NCBI RefSeq assembly: GCF_014356525.2
Contig: NC_052504.1
Span: forward strand, 100,122,501 to 100,186,500
Length of the DNA stretch: 64,000 nucleotides
Direction: 5' to 3'
DNA from: Nilaparvata lugens
Lineage: Eukaryota > Arthropoda > Insecta > Hemiptera > Delphacidae
This document shows positions 19,403 to 30,693 of the stretch, in pieces. The stretch's first letter is position 1. The number at the start of each line of letters is the position of its first letter. The notes beneath the pieces were generated by a model. That model worked only from the letters and a program-made list of their open reading frames with translations, ran no database searches and was not told where the DNA came from. The position numbers were made by a program, and so were the translations under genes.

Positions 19403-19557
19403 ATTTCATATTGTCACTCGAACCCTATTCATCAACCTTATTCAACTAGTTGAAATCTCAATTGAATGAGTTGATCTAGAACCTGTTTCAACTCGTTTTT
19501 CAATGTCAACGATCCATTTTCAGAATGAAAAGGCAAGTGAGTGTGTGGTCAAACCTC
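19403..19557. other. No gene; AT-rich spacer
   Basis: CAACTAGTTGA-like phrases again at 19443-19500. Nothing else. Confidence 0.4.
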
Positions 19558-20650
19558 AGAGACCTTTCTGCTACTCCTCCTTCTCCCCCTCCTCCTCCTC
19601 CTTTTCCTCCTCCTCCTCCTCCTCCTTCTCCTTCTTCTCTTTCTCCTCATCACATGCCTATTAATGAGCTGGCTTTGATGTATACAGCAGCTCACCAAAT
19701 CTTGCCTCTCCTTTGTCTTCCATTCTAGATTCAACTCAACTGGAAGAACACTGCTTTCTTTGACCTTCTTCCGTCCTCTTCTTTTCCTTTTCCTTTCTCT
19801 TCTTCTTCTTCTCCTTTCTCTTCTACTTCTTCTCCAACTTCTTCCACTTCTACTTCTCCTCCAATTCCTTTTTCTTCTCCTCATTCCTCTTCCACTTTTC
19901 CTTCTTCTATTGATATTTCGAATTTTTCAACATCTTATTCTTTGAAATCTTCGTCTATTTTCTGATAGTGTGAAATCTCATCTCTTAAAATCATTCTGGT
20001 ACTCTTTCTCTCTATCTTCATCATTTTCTCCTGCTCCGTCTTCTTCTACTCCTCCTTCTCTCTCCATTCCTTCTACTTCTCCTTCTTGTTCCATTTTTTC
20101 AACTCCATTTTCTTTTTATTTTTCTTCTCCTCCTTCTTCTCATTCTTCTCCTTGTCCTTCTCCTTCTCATTCGCCTTCTTCTTCTTCTCGTTCTCCATCT
20201 TGATCATCTTTTGATCCTTCTTCTCCCACATCTTCTTCACTTTTAATTTCTCCAACTCTCACTCCTCCTTTTCTTTTTTTCTTCCCATTCTTCTTCTTCA
20301 TCTCTTTTTTTCCTTCTTCTCTTTCTTCTTGTCTTTCTCTTCTCCTTCTCCTTCTTATCTTTTCTCTTGTCCATCTCTTTCTCTTGTCCATCTCTTTCTC
20401 CTTCTCCTCCGCTTCCTTCTTCTCGTTCTCCATCTCTATCATCTTCTGCTCCTTCTTCTTCTACTCCTCTTCCTCTTTTCATTCCTTCAACTCTCACTTC
20501 TTCTTTTTCCTCTCATTATTCTTTTTCTTCTTCTCCATCCTCTCCTTCATCTTCTTCTCCCACTTCCACCACTTCTCCAATTTCTCCTCTCACTTCTGCT
20601 TCTTCTTCCCCTTGTTTTTCTCCCATTCTCCTTCTCGCTTTACCTGATCC
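19558..20650. repeat. Pyrimidine (TTC/CTC) array with higher-order units
   Basis: Over 1 kb of CTT/CTC-rich DNA, not a pure microsatellite: 'TTCTCGTTCTCCATC' followed by 'ATCATCTT' and 'CAACTCTCACT' recurs at about 20185-20265 and 20420-20495, showing a unit of roughly 235 bases. The many overlapping Ser/Leu or Arg/Glu frames are compositional. Confidence 0.9.
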
Positions 20651-20913
20651 GACTTGTGTTGTCACATTCAGGCGTATTTCACAATAGCTGACAACCACCG
20701 CTTTGGTCTAGTGTGGGTGAGAGAGGGTTAAGTGCGATGGAGAGTCAGTCAGGTCATCTCGTTACTCTGAAAGCCCTACTTTCTCCTCTCTCTACGGTTC
20801 TCTATTTCCTCGTCCTCTCTTTCTTTCTCAAATTTTCTGTCTCTCCCCCATCTACTGCTTATTTCCTCACACTCTCTTTCCTACACTCTCTCTACCTCTC
20901 ACACACTCTCTCT
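20651..20913. other. CT-rich spacer, no gene
   Basis: Pyrimidine-rich; leads into the CT head of the family H element. Confidence 0.45.
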
Positions 20914-21221
20914 CTGGTAGAGAGTTAGTTTTGGTAGAGAGTTAGTGGGGAGGATATTTTCAATATTCTTTCCGAAGAATGGACATTGATATGTCCAAAG
21001 CTCCGCCAATTTATGTAGATGCATAACAATATGATTATTATCTATAGTTATTATATTACAAATTGCTTTTCCATATCATATACAGTTCAATAATTATTTT
21101 CTCAGTCTATATTATGTAAATTCATCTATAATTTTGCTGTATTGTAAGCTATTGTATATAAGTTTATAAGCCAGTATATATTGTAATCTACATAAATAAA
21201 GTAGTCAATCAATCAATCTCT
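20914..21221 (+). mobile_element. Family H retroelement tail, copy 1
   Basis: A CT-rich head runs into GGTAGAGAGTTAGT (present twice), then TCCGAAGAATGGACATTGAT, then CTACATAAATAAAGTAGTCA and a short (AATC)n tail. AATAAA sits just before the tail. Seven copies in this window share these limits. This pattern fits a SINE or the 3' end of a LINE; no pol III boxes or coding region seen. Confidence 0.65.
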
Positions 21222-21474
21222 CGAGGGGAAGGATATCCTCAGATACCTTTCAGAAAATTGACTTCTAAAGGTCCATACTCCACCTTTCCTTGTGAAAACA
21301 TTTCAGTAATACATCAACTTTCGCAAGTTTCATCATATGAGTTTCCTCAGTATTAGGGTAAAACTCTTATGATTTTCAGCAGATTCAACGAAGCTTGACA
21401 AACATCATCTGTTGAATCCAATAGAATTTATAAGGACGTCGAAAAATTGTAAAACCAAGTATGTAATACTGACT
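21222..21474. other. No gene seen
   Basis: AT-rich unique sequence between a family H tail and a family C arm. Confidence 0.45.
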
Positions 21475-22351
21475 TTCCACCACACTGCAGAGAAAGCGGC
21501 TGTTTCCCAGTCCCTACGTAGATCTGATAGACATTGTTAGCAGACGACTCTCGTCTGACGTCAGAACAGGTTTCTTTCCGGCCTAGGCCGGAAAGAGAAC
21601 CCTTTCCAGCCGCTAACATAGAACTGAGAAAGGTGATCAAAGAACAGCTGATCAAAAACTTTTCATTATTTGTGTTCATTATTCAATAATAAAAACATTA
21701 ATAATAATATCATCTTATTGTCATTTGAAAGAATAAAAAAGTATAAACTCAACCTCCCACATAATTGAACATAATCTTTTGGGTTATTTAGACAAATCAG
21801 AATAAAAAAAATACTTGGACAATTTCCTGATATTCAGATTAACTCAGATTTGCTAGGGCTATCACATTCCACTTCTGCTTTCGGAAGTGCTTAGTAAACA
21901 ACTATTCTCATATATATTGTTCTTTGTATTGTTCATCGTCTTTAATAATGTAGAATTGATAATTATCTAACAAAAAATATTCCATCTTAATTATGAAAAT
22001 TCATTATGGAACCACTGAAAATAGTATACTTTGCAGCTTGAGCAGAAAATGAGACTTTTCCGGCTCGAAATCGAAGGCCGTAGGCCGCGGACTTGAAAAC
22101 CGATTTCGAGCCGGAAATATCTTATTTTCTGCTCTAGGTGCGAAGTATACTATTTAAGTGGTTCCATAACGAATTTTCATAATTTGGATGGAATATTTTG
22201 TCAAATAATCATTAATTCCACATTAATGAGAGACGATCAGGCAACAGAGCAAAGCGAGGAAGAGATAGAACTATCTACTTCGTTGAATGATAGATACGGA
22301 TAGCAATACCATTGCTGATAAAACACTGCCATTATATCGTGGACCTCACTA
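21475..22351 (-). mobile_element. Rearranged family C left arm and family B body
   Basis: 21475-21930 is a C left arm in reverse (CACACTGCAGAGAAAGC; TGACGTCAG at about 21556; long segment shared with 46340-46670). 21931-22027 is a B inner arm (GATAATTATCTAAC). 22028-22146 is a C palindromic module (CGAAATCG...CGATTTCGAGCCGGAAA). 22150-22351 is the other B arm, ending TATCGTGGACCTCACTA. The B left tip is missing, so C and B sequences were joined by more than one event. Confidence 0.7.
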
Positions 22352-22672
22352 TAGAATTCATAAGTGAGGCAAACAATGGTAAGATTAAGTCTCTGTTACT
22401 GGCTTCGCAAGTCAACAGTATCTCCAAAAATCCTAACCCGAATTTCAAGTTAGATCCACTCAGAATTTCTCACAACTAACTCTAATTTTCAAATTATAAT
22501 TCAATCTATCATTCAAAAAAAATAATTCACGGAATAATAGTGTAAAAATAATAATTCATAAAAAATATACTCTCTGCGTGGATGATTAATTTTGTCCGTG
22601 TGCTGGGTGGAGGCTCATCATATGGGATATACATTCTATATCATATGGGATATACATATATAATATCATTCT
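22352..22672. other. No gene; AT-rich
   Basis: A short direct repeat ATCATATGGGATATACAT occurs twice (about 22618 and 22643). Confidence 0.45.
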
Positions 22673-22760
22673 TTATTATGAATGATTGGGAGAGGCACAA
22701 CAGGCTTGAAGCCCAAAAATGTTCCTTTCCCAAATTTAGATAAAAAAATTGTCCAAGAAT
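22673..22760 (+). repeat. Stem-loop repeat (family M')
   Basis: GGGAGAGGCACAACAGG and CCCAAA...TTCCTTTCCC form a stem. The same arrangement occurs at 27112 and 45653 with compensating changes (GGGAAGGAACA with TGTTCCTTCCC), which suggests a conserved RNA fold in a retroelement tail. Confidence 0.55.
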
Positions 22761-22969
22761 AGATTATGTTTACACTCCATTATTTTTGTCCAATTCTGAG
22801 TCCAAAATATTTTAAAACAAGGAATTGAGAATTCAAAAAAGTTCCAAACCAAATTGAATAAGAATACTCCACTAAATCATCAACGATTACTGAAAAATAT
22901 AATAAAGATTGGTTGATTCTTGATCACAAATTACAATGTATTCTCAAGTCTTGCAAGACACATTGAGCG
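22761..22969. other. No gene seen
   Basis: AT-rich unique sequence. Confidence 0.4.
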
Positions 22970-23690
22970 ATATGAATAAAGTTATTCAGACCTTATTTGC
23001 TTATACTTCCAAAATATGGAGCATTTGCTCCATTTTCTGTGAATAAACGTGAGCAAAACCTTACGATCATGCTCATCGAAAAAATAGTTTCATAAAAGTG
23101 ATAGCTTATACTTAAACTTGTATGAATAAACTAGGGCATTTACTCAACTTTTGAAGCAAATTTTTCAAAAAAGATGAGTCTAGTCTAGAGCAGCTTATCA
23201 CCTTTTGCTCATAGTAAATGGCTCAACTAATTCGTATGAGGAAGAGGAAACTATACCAAATCACAACCAATAGTTGAGAACTGTAAAACTCTTTTTAGAT
23301 ACAACCATGATATATATCACCATTATTCGAGGCTATCATTTCAAAATTCTAAACATAACTAACCTAAAACTCAATTCATAAATAGAAAACAGAGCTGATG
23401 ACGCAAACACAAGCGGTGTCTCCCTACTTGCATATTCAGCGCTTATGTGAGCTATAAAAACAAAGTAAGGCTACAAAGGCGAATCAGCTGATGAAAAATC
23501 TTAAAAATACGTGAGCATTTGCTCCAGAGTTCAGTAGCATAAGGTGGGAGTATAAGGTAAAGCTTATTCATATAAAAATGCTTATGCTTCTACCTAATGC
23601 TCATGTTCAGAACCTGATGATCCATGCTCTTGTTCAAGAGCATTTGCTCTGGTTTGATTCATATGGGTCATTGCATACTAACGCAACGCT
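22970..23690. mobile_element. Family Q fold-back
   Basis: The left end GATATGAATAAAGTTATTCA with GAGCATTTGCTCC is mirrored by AGCATTTGCTCT and GATTCATATGGGTC on the right. The arms repeat the phrase TTTGCTC/GAGCAAA several times. No coding sequence; boundaries approximate. Confidence 0.45.
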
Positions 23691-23769
23691 ACATTATTGA
23701 CCGAGTGAAGTTGGGTCTAAGATTCAAGTCGACGGTTTGGCATTTCTCTTAATGTTTGAATGTTCAAAT

Positions 23770-24345
23770 GTTTATATGTTTATATGTTGCGCTTTTACGG
23801 CGAAACGCGGTAATAGATTTCCATGAAATTTGAAAGTTATGTTCCTTTTTTGATTGCGCGTCGACGTATAAATACAAGGTTTTTGGAAAATTTGCATTTC
23901 AAGGATGATATGAAAGGAAAAAGGAGCCTCCTCCATACGCCAATATTACCGTAAAAATAAGACTATAGAATTATTCATCATAAATCAGCTATCTAGTGGA
24001 CTATAATACTACCCGTTCAAAAACATCGAACATCTTGGAAATTTATCTTTCCATCAACGTAAGTAGACAGTTGACTGTAATACTACCCGTTCAAAAATAT
24101 CGTACATCTTGAAAATTGTATCTCTCCATCAACGTTGTAGACAGTTGCAGCCAGACCTGATAACAGCGCTCACACTCAAATTTCGGGACGACACGTCACG
24201 GTACGATAGGACAGAAAGCTCTATATTTATTTAGGATTTTTCCTAGACATTTTAAATTGATAAATTATTAATTAATTCTTGGGAAAACATAACAACAGGT
24301 CAATGTAAATTACTGAGCTCGAGGTCTACTGTTCACAGAGCTACT
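23770..24345 (+). repeat. Family N dispersed repeat, copy 2
   Basis: Shares GCGTCGACGTATA, GCATTTCAAGGATGATATG and GTCTACTGTTCACAGAG with 13318-13676, but carries an extra internal duplication (ACTACCCGTTCAAAAA-CATC at 24007 and 24085). Confidence 0.6.
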
Positions 24346-24748
24346 AGTAATAGGAACAAATGAACAAATCAACGTATTCAGAACAGAGAATGAATATGTA
24401 GATAAGTTGATAACTTCTAGAAACAAAGAGTAGAAACTATTTGAATCTGTTCACCATTCAAGAGAAGCTTACATTGAAACAATGACTGAATCTGTGCACT
24501 GCAAGTCAATAGATAGTGACACCTGACTGATCAAAGGCAAGGGTTGATTCGAATGGTTTTGGCGCCAGTAGAGCGTAGAAGGGGTGGTTTGGGTTCTCTC
24601 ACCCCTTCTCACAGAAGAAAGTAGCAATATGATGCGGGTATACAACCCCTATTTCTCCATCACCACCCTCCCCTGGCTGACTGACACTACAGTCTTACTA
24701 TTGTAATATAGTAGTTGAGATTGGTCTATCATATTACACAAATCATAT
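24346..24748. other. No gene seen
   Basis: Unique sequence; nothing recognisable. Confidence 0.45.
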
Positions 24749-24815
24749 ACGAGCAGGTAACCCGTGCTTCGCAAGGATCTGATTTTAAACTTGACAAACT
24801 AGAAATTAACCTTCT
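24749..24815 (+). repeat. Family K head fragment
   Basis: CAGGTAACCCGTGCTTCGCA then AAACTTGACAAACTAGAAA. Confidence 0.55.
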
Positions 24816-24850
24816 GTATATCAGGAAGAATTTGAAACAGTCCCATAATC

Positions 24851-25040
24851 GACTCATTGATTCGATTATCGATATCTATTATAGAATCGACCCATTGATT
24901 CGATTATCGATATTTATTATCGAATCGACTCATTGATTCGATTATCGATATCTATTATCGAATCGACTCATTGATTCGATTATCGATATCTATTATCGAA
25001 TCGACTCATTGATTCGATTATCGATATCCATCAATCGAGG
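24851..25040. repeat. 38-bp tandem repeat, about 4.8 units
   Basis: Units start GACTCATTGATTCGATTATC at 24851, 24889, 24927, 24965 and 25003. Each unit is nearly self-complementary (GATTCGATTATCGATATC against TATTATCGAATC). Confidence 0.9.
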
Positions 25041-25304
25041 GTATTGAGCGAAATCATTAATGAAGCACTCCATGTAGCGGTTTGTATTTGAGTGGCTTGA
25101 AGCCGCGATTAGAGTGATGTCTCTCTACTATTATTGGACCGCAACGCAAATCGGCGCTTAATCGGAGATCAGTTTAACCAGCGCTTAACTGGAGATTATC
25201 GGCTCGTTGAGAGAGTAGCTGTGGAAGAGGAAGTCAGAGACAGAGAGAGAGAGTGAGAAAGAGGGAAAGGGATGGTGTGAGTAAGAGAGAGTGTGTGAGG
25301 GGCG
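25041..25304. repeat. Unique then GA-rich lead-in
   Basis: Unique to about 25215, then GAGA-rich DNA that borders the family H copy on its head side, as at other H copies. Confidence 0.45.
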
Positions 25305-25600
25305 ATTGATTTATTGATTGATTGAGTACTTTATTTATGTAGATTACAATATATACTGGCTTATACACTTATATACAATAGCTTACAATACAGCAAAATT
25401 ATAGATGAATTCAAAATATAATATAGACTAAGAAAATAATTATTGAACTGTATATGATACGAAAAAGCAATTTGTAATATAATAACTGTAGATAATTATA
25501 TTGTTATGTATCTACATAAATTGGCGTAGATTTGGACATATCAATGTCCATTCTTCGGAGAGAATATTGAAAATATCCTTCCCACTAACTCTCTACCAAT
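25305..25600 (-). mobile_element. Family H retroelement tail, copy 2
   Basis: Reverse-strand copy: GATTGATTTATTGATTGATT tail at the left, then TTTATTTATGTAGATTACAA, and CCCACTAACTCTCTACC at the head, followed by GAGA-rich DNA to 25773. Confidence 0.7.
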
Positions 25601-25773
25601 CAGAGAGAGAGAGACAGACAGAGAGAGAGGAAAAAAAAAGAGAGAGAAAGGGATGGTGTAAGTAAGAGAGAGTGTGTGAGCGGAAGAGAGAGAGAGAGGA
25701 GTGATGGTGAGAATGAGATAGATACAAGGAGAGAAGTAGTGGTGAGTTAGAGCGGGAGAGAAGAGAGAGAGAG

Positions 25774-26083
25774 TGATTAAATTAGATTAGATCAGATTGG
25801 AGTACTTTATATGTTACAATATTCACAATAGTTAAAATATGAATGTATGTTACAATATTCACTGGATTGAACGCTAATTTACATGAATGGACGTATTGCT
25901 AATTATTATACAACCAATTTTACAAAGTATAGAAAATTTAATCAATGAGAATAGAGAATGAATGCAATTAGAATAACAATAAAAAGATATTGTGATGTAG
26001 CTACATAAATCGGCGGTGTTTCAGCAAATATTGTCAATTCTCTAGAAAGGATATACAATAATATCCTGTCCATCAACATACGA
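25774..26083 (-). mobile_element. Family H variant, copy 3
   Basis: Diverged relative: ATTAGATCAGATTGGAGTAC tail side, ACATAAATCGGCGGTGTTTC and GAGAGA-rich head. The body is only partly alignable with the other copies. Confidence 0.5.
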
Positions 26084-26211
26084 CCGGGAGGGAGGGAGAG
26101 AGAGAGACAGAGGGAGATGAAATGATACAGAGAGAGAAAAATGGAAAGAGAGAGATATGGAATAGAGCCCGATTGAGAGAGTTTAGGTGAGGTAGATGTG
26201 ATGTAGAGAGA

Positions 26212-26494
26212 GATTGATTGATTGAGTACTTTATTCATGTAGATTACACTATATACTGGTCTATACACTTATATGAAATAGCTTTCAATGAAGCAAAATC
26301 ATAGATGAATTCACATAATATAGACTAAGAAAATAATCATTGAACTGTATATGATATGAAAAAGCAATTTGTAATATAATAACTGTGGATAATTAAATTG
26401 TTATGCATCTACATAAATTAGCGGAGATTTAGACATATCAATGTCCACTCTTCAGAAAGAATATTCAAAATATCTTTCTCACTAACTCTCTAGA
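26212..26494 (-). mobile_element. Family H retroelement tail, copy 4
   Basis: Reverse copy: GATTGATTGATTGAGTACTT, then TAGCGGAGATTTAGACATAT and CACTAACTCTCTAGAGAG, followed by GA-rich DNA (26494-26645). Confidence 0.7.
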
Positions 26495-26915
26495 GAGAAT
26501 GAGAGTGAGAGAGAGAGTGAGAATGAGAGTGAGAGAGAGTGAGAGAGAGTGAGAGTGGAAGAGAGAGAGAAGTAGTTGTGAGGTAAAGTGATAGAGTAAG
26601 AGAAAGTGAACCATAGAGAGTAGAGAGGAGAGAGAGAAAGTGATTAAGAGAGCATCTAATCTCTCTGTTAATTGGTTGCAAAGTGCACTTAAATGCACTC
26701 AAATCGATTGATGCACTTTGTAATCTGTTCAATGGGAGGATGTCAGGAAGATTGAATTTGTTCAATTCATTAATAACATTGGATTTGTTCAATTCATTGA
26801 TTACATGAAATGTATTATCATGGGGTGATGATAGAACAAAAATAATATTATATCTTATGGTATAGAGCGTTCATGTTTCAACTTCCAATGTAAACTCAAT
26901 CCGATAATCCTGGTA
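26495..26915. other. GA-rich DNA then unique spacer
   Basis: (GA)n-rich to about 26645. After that AAATCGATTGATGCACTTTG and a doubled TTTGTTCAATTCATT phrase (26757, 26787). No gene. Confidence 0.45.
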
Positions 26916-27616
26916 TAGTGAGGTCCACGTTATAATGGCAGTGGAGAAAGATGGAAGAACAACGTTGCCCATTCTCTGTCTTGTCAATGCCTTCTATTAA
27001 CAGGTTCATTGTTGTTATATCAACTGTGAAATAATCGATTATTTATTCTTATTCTTTATACTTATTTATTCCATTGTCATTACAGATCATAATTATAATA
27101 AATATAATAGGATTGGGAGAAGACAACAGGCATAGCCCAAAACTGTCTTCTCCCAAATTTTTACAAATACAAGATTCAAAAAGAATAAGGCTAAGATTTC
27201 ACTTTCACTTCAAAAAGTCCAATTTCCACTTCAAAACTAAAGACTGAACTAAAAATTTTGAATTTTGATATTTAAAAACTGATTAAAAACAAAAATATTT
27301 CACTCAAATCTCTACAGATTGGAAATTTTTGAGTAATTTTGAAAAATTCCAAGCCAGTAAAGAAACACAACACTTCACTATTAGCACAGCTGAATTTTAT
27401 TCTATCATGCAGAAATTGTATTTTTCAATGATATCATAATAAATTTTCATAATTGAGATGAAATATTTTGTTGATTCATTATTAATTCTACATTTTTGGA
27501 AGACGATCTGGCAACGGAGCAAAGCGAGAAAGCGCTATTCGCTTTTGTTGAATGATAGACAAGGATGGCAATACCATTGCTAATCGAATACTGCCATTAT
27601 AACGTGGACCGCACTA
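26916..27616. mobile_element. Family B MITE, 701 bp, with nested M' segment
   Basis: TAGTGAGGTCCACGTTATAA and its complement at the ends, TA on both sides (26914-26915, 27617-27618). A stem-loop repeat (GGGAGAAGACAACAGGCATA ... GTCTTCTCCC, 27112-27165) and its flank account for the extra length. Confidence 0.8.
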
Positions 27617-27626
27617 TAGTTATTTT

Positions 27627-27840
27627 ACGTGAAACTATGTGACGCTGGTAGTCTCTTTCATACTGTGCCGTTCTTACACTCTCACACTCTCAACAACACA
27701 GTAATAATGGCCGGTAGTCGACAGTAATCTGCTCGAGTTGACAAAAAATTGGCTTGAAATTTTAGAACATAAACGACTTATACCATATGATATTTATCTT
27801 CTTCTGCTATCTTCTCTCTATGGTATTATACAAGTAGGAT
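27627..27840. mobile_element. Family G copy
   Basis: GACGCTGGTAGTCTCTTTCA, then TCAACAACACAGTAATAATG, then CCATATGATATTTATCTTCT. It lacks a clear left end. Confidence 0.5.
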
Positions 27841-28017
27841 ATTAAGGAGAAATGCATAATGAGAAAGTATCTCATACCATGAGCAGATTTAGAACAAATT
27901 CATGATAAGGAAAAATCAAGGTGTTTCTAGAATATACAGACAAACTTTGTGAGTGAGTTCCTGAAATCGAATTTATCAGAGAAAAAACCATCAAATATCA
28001 GCTTTAAAGTACTCTAA

Positions 28018-28166
28018 GGGCCGTTTGCACAGTCGAAGCTTCAACTGAATTTTATCAGCTGGTGGCTTAACCTCGAAACGAATCACATGATAACAAACGA
28101 GACTTGATACGGATTTAATCCAGTTTGAAATGAAATTTAGTTTAAACTGTGACTGGGCAAACGGCC
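28018..28166. mobile_element. Family A short derivative (149 bp)
   Basis: GGGCCGTTTGCACAGTCGAA at the left and its mirror CTGGGCAAACGGCC at the right, between CTAA and TTAA. It is a MITE-sized deletion derivative of the 1-kb family A elements. Confidence 0.8.
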
Positions 28167-28530
28167 TTAAGAGGCAATAATGGCGGAAAATGATATATCT
28201 TCTTCTGTTATCTTCTCTCTATGGTATTATACAAAAAGGAGATCGAGGATAAATTCATGACTGTTGAGATTATAGGAAAAATATGCAAAAAAACGTATTT
28301 TCTCCAATTTGAAAGGAAGGTTAAGAGGAAGGAAGAGAAGGTGTAAAAGAAGAGGAAAAAATGTATCCAGCCATCAATCTGGTGCCGTATGAAGGTGGAC
28401 AATATAGTGATTCATAATATAACAAAATAATGAAAAATATATGAAAATATAGGAAAAAATAAGAAAAATATAGTGATTTATTAAAATACTTCAAATCAAA
28501 TAATTTAGAATCTATTGTAAATTTGTGTAT
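28167..28530. other. No gene; family G scrap at 28190-28245
   Basis: 'TATCTTCTTCTGTTATCTTC' then 'TCTATGGTATTATACAAAA' repeats 27790-27830. The rest is AT-rich. Confidence 0.45.
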
Positions 28531-28611
28531 CGACGGTTTAATGTAGGCAACCCGCCATACACAGACGAATTCAAACGTCTTTGTGAGGCGGGTTGCCTAT
28601 AATGCGCCGTC
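28531..28611. mobile_element. 81-bp perfect-type hairpin
   Basis: The arms GACGGTTTAATGTAGGCAAC-CCGCC and GGCGGGTTGCC-TATAATGCGCCGTC pair around a CAGACGAATTCAAACGTCTT centre. GC-rich in AT-rich surroundings. Confidence 0.7.
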
Positions 28612-28679
28612 AATAGTACACTATTATTGAAGTATAAATCTATTGAAGTATAAATAGATAGATTTATTCCAAAATTAGA

Positions 28680-28719
28680 GAAGAAAAACAAGAAGAAGAA
28701 AAAGAAGAAGAAGAAGAAG

Positions 28720-28750
<31 letters not shown>

Positions 28751-28790
28751 GGGAGAAGAAGAAGGTGTAGAAGAAGAAGGAGTAGAAGGA
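28680..28790. repeat. (GAA)n purine array
   Basis: Nearly pure AAG triplets at 28699-28749. Confidence 0.95.
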
Positions 28791-28799
28791 CAAAAAGAG

Positions 28800-29537
28800 G
28801 TAGAAGAATTTTCGGGGAGGAGGTTGAGGGAATGGAATAAATAGAGGAGGATGGGTTTTAGTATTTCAGTAATATAGATTAATCCTATAATATCATTTTT
28901 TCATTCCAACATAAACTTTATCTCCAGCTCAATAAACCACAGTTATGTGTACCAGAAAAAAACTGGAAACATACCTATTCAATAAACCAGTTTAGTATCA
29001 GATTTATTGTCAGATATCATTCTATAGTCGGCAGTTCAACCATAATGCTCGACAATAAATCAACGTCTGTCGCAAAATACTCAAACAATAAATCAGAAGT
29101 TGACCATTTGCCCAAAAACAGAATTGATTCTGTATTCGTCGGTCGGTCATGTATTGAATAAATTATAGAGAGATTCCCTCCAGTCATAACGAATTGAATG
29201 GGGACTGTTGCTGTTTATTATGGAGATTGCTGACGATTCAAATTGAATTCTACTCCAGTCAAAGTTTGACGGGTTGTCTGACCCTTTTGGTCAGATGCCA
29301 GCTGGATGTATATCTATATACCTACGGTGATTTATCGTCTGTGAATACGTGTTGTGTATATATTTAAGTATATGGAATCTATAGTAGCTCTTGTCTATTT
29401 ATCAACGCATAATTTTCTGATCAGTTTTGCGATGAATTTGGTATTTTTTCATCTACCAACTTTCCAATCATCTTTCATCTAGTTTTTTTTGCCAATATTT
29501 CAACACTTTCACAACATTTCATTTTTATTACTCATAA
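28800..29537. other. No gene seen
   Basis: About 740 bases of unique AT-rich sequence with no recognisable element or usable reading frame. Confidence 0.5.
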
Positions 29538-29702
29538 AGGTGCGTACAGATATACGCGCCGCGAACATGAGCAATTCAATTTTAGTCAGCTGATTATATC
29601 TGTATTTTTACAGAAACGGTAAGATAAAGATATGAAAAGCTTGACATCAGCTGATTGAAAGTGAATTGCTCATGCTCGCGGCTCGTAAATCTGTACGCAC
29701 CT
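29538..29702. mobile_element. Family E MITE, 165 bp, TAA target
   Basis: Starts AGGTGCGTACAGATATACGC, ends CTGTACGCACCT, with TAA at 29535-29537 and 29703-29705. A three-base TWA target and short inverted ends fit PIF/Harbinger-type MITEs. Confidence 0.85.
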
Positions 29703-29705
29703 TAA

Positions 29706-30441
29706 AATCTCATCTCAATGACTGTCTCACTCACTTACCCACTGATCACGATTTCTAAAGAAAACTACTGGATGGAATGCGAAGGAATAGGTCCTAGGAG
29801 CCCTTCCTTATAGGTCCTTCCTATATTGCCTTCCTTATAGGTCCTAGGTGCCCACTAAGAAACCTTTTGGCGATATGCTAACTTTGAGTGTGGTTTTTAA
29901 GGGTCTATCATGTATATTCTTCTTCTTCCAATCTCTCAATTATAGTAATTTTGATGTCCATACCAATTATATGTTGATAGAAACACTCCATTCACATGGG
30001 CTACTTTTAAAATTGATAAAAACAATATAAAAATCGTGGAGCACCTTTTATTTTCATGAGAACTTCAAAATAGCTCAACAACTAGTTTTTCATAAAATGG
30101 TTCAACAACTTGTTTCAGTTATCCAACCAGTGGCAGGTTATAGAATCTATAAGTCGTTCATAGCCTGACGATGGTGTGATCACCATTTTTAGTGTTTTTT
30201 CAAGTATTTTTAAAAAATGAGGGGGCTTCAAGATTCTTCTATTGTTCAAATTATGTTAATAGAACTATGATTCAGAGAGAGTACCTTTTGCGAAACGGTT
30301 GCTACAGTTTGATTGTTAATTGGCATCTAAATAAATCAACAGTCCAATTTTGTCAGGCTGACATTATGTTGAGGATCTTTTCCGAACAAGATTCGTGGTT
30401 GTAACTTCATCAGGTGAGCATTCAGTTGAAGAACTCATCTG
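29706..30441. other. No gene; unique sequence
   Basis: A short duplication CTTCCTTATAGGTCC (29806, 29831). A 70-codon frame at 30192-30404 shows no domain that I recognise. Confidence 0.45.
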
Positions 30442-30508
30442 TTAAGGTGCGTACAGATATACGAACATGAGCAATTCACTTTTAATAAGCTGATGCCAAG
30501 CTTTTTAT

Positions 30509-30637
30509 TTTCCTTGCCCTATTACCATAGGTAAGGAAAGTATTGCTTTCCGAAAAAAATTAAGTTACCCCATATTCTAAATTTCTATACGTTTCAAGGT
30601 CCTCTGAGTCCGAAAAAGTGGTTTTTGTGTATTGGTC

Positions 30638-30693
<56 letters not shown>

